Shown in pieces: positions 57,955 to 64,000 of a stretch of 64,000 bases of DNA. Location: the NCBI RefSeq assembly GCF_900143005.1, contig NZ_FRCS01000005.1, positions 558,001-622,000 on the forward strand, given 5' to 3'. Source of the stretch: Cryptosporangium aurantiacum. Its GTDB lineage: Bacteria; Actinomycetota; Actinomycetes; Mycobacteriales; Cryptosporangiaceae. A program made the position numbers and the translations under genes. Below the pieces are notes generated by a model, which was given only the letters and a program-made list of their open reading frames with translations, ran no database searches and was not told the origin of the DNA. The first letter of the stretch is position 1. Every line of letters starts with the position of its first letter.

Positions 57955-60135
57955 TCAGCGGGTGGCGGTCAGCTGCGGACGCAACCAACCCCAGACGAGT
58001 TTGCCGCCTGCGGTGGTCAGGTGGAGGCCGTCGGTGCGGAGCGTGACGCCGTTCAGCTCGCTCGTGTAGCCGGACTTGCACAGGAACGGGTTCGGGTCGA
58101 TCACCGCGACCTTGTTCCCCAGCGTCGCCGCGGCCTTCTTCGCGGCTTCGTTCGTGGCCGCCACGCGCTTGGCGTCGTTCAGCACCGGGGGGTACCGGCC
58201 GGCGGCGAACATCGTCGCGGCCGGTAGCCCGGTGTCCGGTACCTGGTGGCAGTGGTTCAGCACGACCACGGCGCGCGGTGCGTACTTCAGGATCTCCCGC
58301 AGCACCTGGACGTAGTCCGCCGTGGTCGCTTCCAGCCACGCGTCGGACGTGTACGGCACCGTCCGCCCGCCGATCCACCGGTCGTACTGCTCCCACGAAC
58401 CCGCGAACAGCACCCCGACCGACGGCGCCGCCGCCTCGATCTCCATCTCCCGGACCGCGGCCCAGTCAGTGCACAGCGGTTGCTCGGGTGAGAGCGGCTT
58501 GCCTTCCACCGACGCGGTGTACGGCACGACACCACACCCGAACCGGGTGGCGATGCTCAGGTTCACGTCCGGCCCCGGATCGTCCCGCACCGCCGCGAAC
58601 AGGCTCAACGCGTTCGAGTCCCCCACCAGCAGGATCTTGTTCGCGCCGGTCCCGCCCTGCGTCCGGTCGGCCGCTACCGCGGCCAGCGAGTCGACCGAGT
58701 CAGCCGACTCCTCCTTGATGCCTGCGACGCCCGGCACGGCGACGCCGACCAGCGCCGCAACCAGCGCAGCCGCCGCGATCGGCCCGGCCACCTGCGGCGA
58801 TGCCAGCGAGTTCGGTGGCGCGCCAATCCGCAGTGGACGCTCGACGATGACGAACGACGCGATCGACACCAGCGCGGTGAACGCGATCCGCACGATCAGC
58901 AGCGGGACGCCGTCGATGCCGGTGCGCTCCGGGCTCAGTACCAAGTAGACCGGCCAGTGCCAGAGGTAGATCCCGTAGGAGAGCACGCCGACGACGACCA
59001 ACGGCTGCCAACTCAGCAGGACGTTCGGTGAGAGCTTGCTGGTGCCGACGACGGACGCCACGACGAGTACGGATGCCACCGAGAGCAGCAGGAACCCGCC
59101 CTGGTACATCCGTGGGTCGGCCTGCGCGGCCAGCACGAACGCGACGAGGAGCCCGGCCAAGCCGATCCAGCCGAGCACCGCGACGACCGCGTTGTCGAGC
59201 AGCTTTCGCCCCATCGGTGACACCGCGAAGCACGCGAACGCGGCACCCACCAGCAACCCCTGCAGGCGCGTGTCGGTGCCGTAGTAGGCCCGCGATCCGT
59301 CCGAGGTGGACTGGAGCGCCGCCATCAGACCCGCCGAGGCGAGCGCCGCGATCGCCAGCAGCCAGCCAAGCACCCGCCGCCCGCCCGGCGAACGGAACAG
59401 CACGAGAAGGGCGAGCGGCAGCAGCAGGTACCACTGCTCCTCGATCGCGAGCGACCAGGTGTGCTGGAACGGGGACGGGTCCTCGAACGCCTGCGCGTAG
59501 GACTCGCCGCGCAGCACGAACCACCAGTTCGAGACGTAGAACAGCACCGCGAGCGCGTCACCGCGAGTGCTTTGTGGCCACTCGACGTCGAGCATCGGGA
59601 AGAGCACGAGCACGCCGGCGACCATCAGGACCAGCGCCGGGAGCAGACGCCGTGCCCGGCGGATCCAGAAGTTCTTCAGGTGCAGCGTCTGCGTGCGGTC
59701 GTGTTCCAGCAGGAGCAGCGACGTGATCAGGTAGCCGGAGAGCACGAAGAAGATGTCGACGCCGAGGAAGCCGCCGGGGAGGAACGTGACTCCGCCGTGG
59801 TACAGCAGGATCGCGATCACCGAGATCGCGCGGATCCCGTCCAGGCCGGGGTTGTAGCGGTGTCCGGCGTGGACACCGCCCGCCTTGGGGCGGCTGAACA
59901 GCTGGCCTTCGGCGACGGAGCTTCGTGCGGTGTCCAGTGGCCCCTCTACCGCGGCCTCCACCTCGACCGCAGGTGGGGCCTCGACGGCGACTGCTCCTTC
60001 GTCGGCGGCCGAGGCGGCGTCAGCGGACACGGGATCATCGGGCTGCACATCGCTCGGGACGCGCTGGGCAGGCACCACAGGGGCGCCTTCTACGACCGGT
60101 AACTGCTCGTGCTGCTCTGCACTGTGCCGACCCAC
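57955..60135 (-). CDS. Membrane acyltransferase (acyltransferase-3) with SGNH domain
   Basis: The protein (about 726 residues) has an acidic disordered N-terminus, ten or so membrane helices with LDGIRAISVIAILLYHGG at the start (catalytic His) and FFVLSGYLITSLLL, then a C-terminal extracellular SGNH domain with LLVGDSNALSL and a late DGLHL. OafA/YrhL-type enzymes O-acetylate cell-surface sugars. The start is uncertain; GTG at 60135 is a compromise because a longer frame would cover the divergent promoter. Confidence 0.85.
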   Translation of the reverse strand: MGRHSAEQHEQLPVVEGAPVVPAQRVPSDVQPDDPVSADAASAADEGAVAVEAPPAVEVEAAVEGPLDTARSSVAEGQLFSRPKAGGVHAGHRYNPGLDGIRAISVIAILLYHGGVTFLPGGFLGVDIFFVLSGYLITSLLLLEHDRTQTLHLKNFWIRRARRLLPALVLMVAGVLVLFPMLDVEWPQSTRGDALAVLFYVSNWWFVLRGESYAQAFEDPSPFQHTWSLAIEEQWYLLLPLALLVLFRSPGGRRVLGWLLAIAALASAGLMAALQSTSDGSRAYYGTDTRLQGLLVGAAFACFAVSPMGRKLLDNAVVAVLGWIGLAGLLVAFVLAAQADPRMYQGGFLLLSVASVLVVASVVGTSKLSPNVLLSWQPLVVVGVLSYGIYLWHWPVYLVLSPERTGIDGVPLLIVRIAFTALVSIASFVIVERPLRIGAPPNSLASPQVAGPIAAAALVAALVGVAVPGVAGIKEESADSVDSLAAVAADRTQGGTGANKILLVGDSNALSLFAAVRDDPGPDVNLSIATRFGCGVVPYTASVEGKPLSPEQPLCTDWAAVREMEIEAAAPSVGVLFAGSWEQYDRWIGGRTVPYTSDAWLEATTADYVQVLREILKYAPRAVVVLNHCHQVPDTGLPAATMFAAGRYPPVLNDAKRVAATNEAAKKAAATLGNKVAVIDPNPFLCKSGYTSELNGVTLRTDGLHLTTAGGKLVWGWLRPQLTATR

Positions 60136-60219
60136 CCGGCCGATTGTGCCATTACACAGCGGTAACGATGCCCTAATACAACAATCGGCCCTCTTTCGCG
60201 CAGGGGGCAGACTGGCACC

Positions 60220-62244
60220 GTGGAATCCACTGACACAGCCCCAGCAGCCGAGGGCGAAAGAGACGGGTACCGGTGGCTGGAGGACGTCACCGGGGACGGT
60301 CCGCTCGAGTGGGCCCGCGAGCACAACACCCGCACGCTCGCCGCCTACACCGAGACCCCGCGGTTCACCGAGATCCAGGACGAGATCCGTGAGGTCCTCG
60401 ACGCCGAGACCCGAATTCCGTACGTCGTACGCCGCGGCGAATACCTCTACAACTTCTGGCAGGACGCCGCCAACCCGCGCGGGCTCTGGCGCCGGACGTC
60501 GCTCGAGCAGTACCGCAACGACAAACCCGACTGGGACGTCCTACTCGACGTCGACGCGCTCGCCACCGCCGAGGATCAGAACTGGGTGTGGCACGGGGCC
60601 ACGTTCCTCGCGCCGGACTACGACCGATGCTTGATCTCGCTGTCGGTCGGCGGCTCCGACGCGGACGTCACCCGCGAGTTCGACCCGGTGACCAGGGAAT
60701 TCGTGACCGACGGGTTCACGTTGCCGGAGGCCAAGAGCAGCACCGGCTGGGTCGACCGCGACACGCTCTACGTGGGTACCGACTTCGGCCCCGGCTCGAT
60801 GACCGACTCCGGCTACCCCCGGGTCGTGAAGCGCTGGCGCCGCGGCACCCCACTGGACGACGCGGTGACCGTGTTCGAGGGTGAGCAGACGGACGTCTCG
60901 GTGCACGCCTGGCGCGACCAGCTGTCAGGGCTGGACTTCCTCACCCGCAGCGTCGACTTCTACCACCGCAAGCGGTACCTGCTGGTCGACGACGTCCCGG
61001 AGCCGCTCGACGTACCGGACGACGCCGAGATCAGCGTCCACGCCGGGCATCTGACCGTCGAACTCCGCACGGACTGGGACGCGTACCCGGCCGGCGCGCT
61101 GCTGGCGATCGACTTCGAGCGGTTCCGGTCCGGCGACCGGACGTTCGACGTGTTGTTCGCCCCCGACGAGCGCTCGGCGCTGGTCTCCTACCACTGGACC
61201 GAGCACGCGCTGCTGGTCAGCTCGCTGGTCGACGTCCAGCCCACGCTGGAGGTGCTGCAGCCGGGCCCGTCCGGCTGGACGCGCAGCCCGTCCGCACCAG
61301 CGCCGGCGTGGTGCAGCGTCCGGGTCATCTCGACCGATCGGCACCACGGCGACGAGTACCTGCTCGCGGTCGACGGTTACCTCGTCGCGCCGGAGCTGCA
61401 CCGGCTGGTGGCCGGCACCGACGAGCCGGCCGAGGTGCTGAAGCGCTCGCCTGCCCGGTTCGACCCGAGCGGGATGTCGGTGAACCAGTACTTCGCCACG
61501 TCGGCGGACGGCACCCGGATCCCGTACTTCGTGGTCGGCCCGGACGAGGCCACGGGCCCCACGCTGCTCAACGGCTACGGCGGCTTCGAGATCCCGATGC
61601 TGCCCGGCTACGACGGTGGGCTCGGCCGGGCCTGGCTGGCGCGCGGCGGCACGTTCGCGGTCGCGAACATCCGCGGCGGCGGTGAATACGGGCCGCGCTG
61701 GCACCAGGCCGCGCTCAAGGAGAACCGGCACCGGGCGTACGAGGATTTCGCCGCCGTGGCGTCCGACCTCGCCGCGCGCGGGATCACGACGCCGGAGAGG
61801 CTCGGGGTCTCCGGCGGCAGCAACGGCGGCCTGCTGACCGGCAACATGTTCACGCAGTACCCGGAGCTGTTCGGCGCCGTGGTGATCCAGGTGCCGCTGC
61901 TCGACATGCGGCGCTACCACCAGCTGCTGGCCGGGGCGTCCTGGATGGCGGAGTACGGCGACCCCGACGACCCGACGCAGTGGGAGTTCATCCGCACGTT
62001 CTCCCCGTACCACCTGCTGCGCGCCGAGCGTCCTTACCCGCCGTTGCTGGTGACGACGTCGACCCGCGACGACCGCGTCCACCCGGGGCACGCCCGCAAG
62101 TTCGTCGCCCGGGTGGAGGAGCTGGGCTACCCGGTGGACTACTACGAGAACATCGAGGGCGGCCACGGCGGCGCGAGCAACAACGAGCAGCGCGCGTTCA
62201 TGCGTGCGCTCTCGTTCGCGTTCCTCTGGGAGAAGCTCGGCTGA
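60220..62244 (+). CDS. Prolyl oligopeptidase family (S9A) serine peptidase
   Basis: The 674-residue cytosolic enzyme has an N-terminal propeller domain (starting YRWLEDVTGDGPLEW) and a C-terminal alpha/beta-hydrolase domain with GVSGGSNGG (nucleophile Ser near 533), STRDDRVHPGHARK (Asp near 614) and EGGHGG (His near 648). The triad is complete. The start is a GTG behind GGGGGCAG. It cleaves short peptides, probably after Pro. Its end meets a strong terminator hairpin. Confidence 0.9.
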   Translation: MESTDTAPAAEGERDGYRWLEDVTGDGPLEWAREHNTRTLAAYTETPRFTEIQDEIREVLDAETRIPYVVRRGEYLYNFWQDAANPRGLWRRTSLEQYRNDKPDWDVLLDVDALATAEDQNWVWHGATFLAPDYDRCLISLSVGGSDADVTREFDPVTREFVTDGFTLPEAKSSTGWVDRDTLYVGTDFGPGSMTDSGYPRVVKRWRRGTPLDDAVTVFEGEQTDVSVHAWRDQLSGLDFLTRSVDFYHRKRYLLVDDVPEPLDVPDDAEISVHAGHLTVELRTDWDAYPAGALLAIDFERFRSGDRTFDVLFAPDERSALVSYHWTEHALLVSSLVDVQPTLEVLQPGPSGWTRSPSAPAPAWCSVRVISTDRHHGDEYLLAVDGYLVAPELHRLVAGTDEPAEVLKRSPARFDPSGMSVNQYFATSADGTRIPYFVVGPDEATGPTLLNGYGGFEIPMLPGYDGGLGRAWLARGGTFAVANIRGGGEYGPRWHQAALKENRHRAYEDFAAVASDLAARGITTPERLGVSGGSNGGLLTGNMFTQYPELFGAVVIQVPLLDMRRYHQLLAGASWMAEYGDPDDPTQWEFIRTFSPYHLLRAERPYPPLLVTTSTRDDRVHPGHARKFVARVEELGYPVDYYENIEGGHGGASNNEQRAFMRALSFAFLWEKLG

Positions 62245-62247
62245 ACC

Positions 62248-62275
62248 CGGTGGGCCCCGTCACCGGGGCCCACCG
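62248..62275. terminator. Bidirectional terminator hairpin
   Basis: CGGTGGGCCCC (62248-62258) and GGGGCCCACCG (62265-62275) form an 11-bp stem around a six-base loop. It lies in the 33-base gap between convergent stops. Confidence 0.85.
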
Positions 62276-62277
62276 CG

Positions 62278-63210
62278 TCAGACCAGCTGCGGCGCGACCT
62301 TCTCGGCGACCAGGGCCAGGTGGTCGAGGTCGGAGAGGTCGAGGAACTGCAGGTACGCCCGCTCGGCGCCACGGTCGGCGAACTGCCGCAGCTTGGCCGC
62401 GACCTCGTCCGGCGTACCGCACAGACCGTTCTGCCGGAGCTCGTCGACCTCCCGGCCGACCGCGGCGGCACGCCGGGCGATCTCCGCGTCGTCGCGGCCA
62501 CAGACCACGATCTGCGCGGCCGAGAACTTCAGCTCCCCGGGGTCCCGCCCGAGGTCACGGCAGGCCGCCCGGACGACGTCGAACTGCGCGCCGGTGGCCT
62601 CCGGCGACGAGAACGGGACGTTGAACTCGTCCGCGAAGCGGGCGGTCAGGTTCGGCGTCCGCTTCTTGCCCTGGCCGCCGATCACGATCGGCGGGCGCGG
62701 GCTCTGCACCGGCTTGGGCAGCGCCGGCGAGTCGACGATCTGGTAGTGCTTGCCGCTGTACGAGAACGTCTCGCCCACCGGCGTGCCCCAGAGCCCGGTG
62801 ATGATCTCGAGCTGCTCTTCGAACCGGTCGAACCGCTCGCCCAGCGGCGGGAACGGGATCGCGTACGCCGTGTGCTCCTGCTCGAACCAGCCGGAGCCCA
62901 GGCCGAAGTCGACTCGGCCGCCGCTCATCTGGTCGACCTGCGCCACCGCGACCGCCAGCGGCCCGGGGTACCGGAACGTCGCGGACGTCACCAGCGTCCC
63001 CAGCCGGATGCGAGACGTCTCGCGGGCGAGCGCGCCCAGCGTGATCCAGGTGTCGGTGGGGCCGGGCAGACCGTTGCTGTCGCCCATCGCGACGTAGTGG
63101 TCGGACCGGAAGAACGCCTCGTACCCGAGGTCTTCGGCGGCCTTCGCGACCGCGAGCAGCGTGTCGTAGTCGGCGCCTTGCTGGGGCTCAGTGAATACGC
63201 GCAACCTCAT
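62278..63210 (-). CDS. F420-dependent LLM-class oxidoreductase
   Basis: The 310-residue protein is a TIM-barrel luciferase-like monooxygenase of the F420-dependent type, with SDHYVAMG near the N-terminus, GSGWFEQEH, PIVIGGQGKKRTPNL and a C-terminal GTPDEVAAKLRQF. Such actinobacterial enzymes move hydride to or from F420. ATG at 63210 gives the usual MRLRVFTEPQ start; other ATGs lie at 63219 and upstream. The substrate is unknown. It follows the tetR-like gene on the same strand. Confidence 0.85.
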   Translation of the reverse strand: MRLRVFTEPQQGADYDTLLAVAKAAEDLGYEAFFRSDHYVAMGDSNGLPGPTDTWITLGALARETSRIRLGTLVTSATFRYPGPLAVAVAQVDQMSGGRVDFGLGSGWFEQEHTAYAIPFPPLGERFDRFEEQLEIITGLWGTPVGETFSYSGKHYQIVDSPALPKPVQSPRPPIVIGGQGKKRTPNLTARFADEFNVPFSSPEATGAQFDVVRAACRDLGRDPGELKFSAAQIVVCGRDDAEIARRAAAVGREVDELRQNGLCGTPDEVAAKLRQFADRGAERAYLQFLDLSDLDHLALVAEKVAPQLV

Positions 63211-63244
63211 GAACCCCATACTCACACGCCGGGTCCGGGCGGGC

Positions 63245-63805
63245 TCAGCGCAGCCGGGCGACGGCGGCTCGGTGGACGGCGTCCAGCGCCTCGGGTGCGG
63301 CGCCGGAGAGCAGCGCGAACTGCAGGCCGCGCCAGAGCGCGACCACTTCGGTCCCCAAGCGCTGGGCGACGTCGGGCGCGGCGCCGTCGGCCTCGAACGC
63401 GGCCGCGACCCGCGTCACCGCGTCGGTGCCCACCGTGTCCAGGAACGCGCGGTAACGGTCGGGATCGTGCGCCGCCAGGCCGAACACCTCGAAGAACAAC
63501 CGCAGGAACGGGACGTTTTCCGGCGCGGCGATGTCCCGCCAGGCCTCGTGGAGACGGTCCGGTAGCGGCGCGGTCCCGTGTAAGCCGTCCAGCGCGTGCC
63601 GCAGTCGCGGGAACCGGACGTGTACCTCCGCCAGCCCGGCCGCGATCAACTGCTCCTTGGACTCGAAGTAGTAGAGCAGCATCCGGTTGTTCGATCCGAC
63701 CGCGCGGCTCACGCCGCGCAACGTCAGGCCGCTGACGCCCGACGCGAGGATGTGGTCGGCGACCAGCGACAACAACCGCTGCCGCTCGGACGTCGGATCG
63801 CTCAC
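63245..63805 (-). CDS. TetR-family regulator
   Basis: The 186-residue protein has a TetR helix-turn-helix (LTLRGVSRAVGSNNRMLLYY, then FESKEQLIAAG) and a short C-terminal domain. It lies 34 bases upstream of the F420-type oxidoreductase on the same strand and is divergent from a luciferase-like gene, so it may control both. The start is a GTG at 63805. Confidence 0.85.
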   Translation of the reverse strand: MSDPTSERQRLLSLVADHILASGVSGLTLRGVSRAVGSNNRMLLYYFESKEQLIAAGLAEVHVRFPRLRHALDGLHGTAPLPDRLHEAWRDIAAPENVPFLRLFFEVFGLAAHDPDRYRAFLDTVGTDAVTRVAAAFEADGAAPDVAQRLGTEVVALWRGLQFALLSGAAPEALDAVHRAAVARLR

Positions 63806-63838
63806 AGTGACAGCGTAAGCACGAACCGATTTACCTAC

Positions 63839-63866
63839 TTGATGGGTCGGATAACTGGGTTAAGGT
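63839..63866 (+). promoter_or_regulatory. Candidate promoter of the luciferase-like gene
   Basis: TTGATG (63839-63844) and TAAGGT (63861-63866) make a -35/-10 pair with a 16-base spacer, 29 bases before the ATG at 63896. The gap is shared with the divergent tetR-like gene. Confidence 0.45.
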
Positions 63867-63895
63867 GGTCGAGACTTCGCGGGGAAGGACGGACG

Positions 63896-64000
63896 ATGCC
63901 CATTCCGCTCTCGGTGCTCGACCTGGTCCCGATCTCGGCAGGCGACGACAGCCGCGGCGCGTTACAGAAGACGCTCGACCTCGCTCAGCACGCCGAGGCC
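63896..64000 (+). CDS. Luciferase-like monooxygenase, N-terminal fragment
   Basis: Only the first 35 codons are in the window. The start MPIPLSVLDLVPISAGD followed by a helix (ALQKTLDLAQHAE) is typical of the MsnO8-type LLM flavin monooxygenases. GAAGGA precedes the ATG. The divergent TetR gene is the likely regulator. Confidence 0.7.
   Translation, partial: MPIPLSVLDLVPISAGDDSRGALQKTLDLAQHAEA

Overview
The window is high-GC DNA from a filamentous-type actinomycete. GTG and TTG starts are common, many stops and starts overlap as GTGA or ATGA, promoters appear leaderless in places, and the gene families are actinobacterial (HadA/HadB-type dehydratases, DprE1/DprE2, MhuD, PucR, ANTAR, roadblock/LC7 proteins). 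I cannot name the genus from sequence alone; a relative of Cryptosporangium or the Micromonosporaceae would fit, but that is a guess.

Layout. 1-4,030 is a conserved translation/lipid locus: the 3' end of an aspartate aminotransferase, an apparently inserted TetR/MFS exporter pair, hadB-hadA, rpmG, tRNA-Met and tRNA-Thr. 4,100-11,300 holds two large GGDEF/EAL proteins, a secreted small protein, an M50-type membrane peptidase and an ANTAR protein. 11,600-14,100 is a four-gene operon of three roadblock/LC7 proteins and one DUF4388 (PATAN-like) protein. 14,100-24,450 is metabolic and regulatory: TetR with an SDR/esterase pair, a flavoprotein with a catalytically dead nitrilase-like protein, a second TetR, PucR/thioesterase, a compact acyl-CoA synthetase, and a MhuD-type haem-degrading enzyme.

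25,091-37,076 is the most unusual region. Five co-directional genes encode a membrane-anchored trypsin-like protein lacking its catalytic His, a receptor Ser/Thr kinase, a Crp/Fnr regulator, a class III adenylate cyclase fused to a STAND-type ATPase, and an ABC exporter with an N-terminal FHA domain and a C-terminal cyclic-nucleotide-binding-like domain. The parts suggest one unit joining Thr phosphorylation (kinase to FHA) and cAMP (cyclase to Crp) to export. Two copies of a ~110-base covarying hairpin lie near this block, each in a convergent gap.

38,900-43,450 is a tandem pair of membrane GGDEF/EAL paralogues, one with a ruined EAL domain. 45,862-52,613 is a decaprenyl-phospho-arabinose (DPA) gene set (DprE1, DprE2, UbiA-type phosphoribosyltransferase) ending in a large GT-C-like membrane protein. 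52,600-57,940 is a sulfatase block: HAD phosphatase, cytosolic arylsulfatase, its formylglycine-generating enzyme, a frameshifted YrhK-like membrane protein and a glutamate decarboxylase. 57,950-64,000 carries an acyltransferase-3/SGNH protein, a prolyl oligopeptidase, an F420-type oxidoreductase, a TetR and the start of a luciferase-like monooxygenase.
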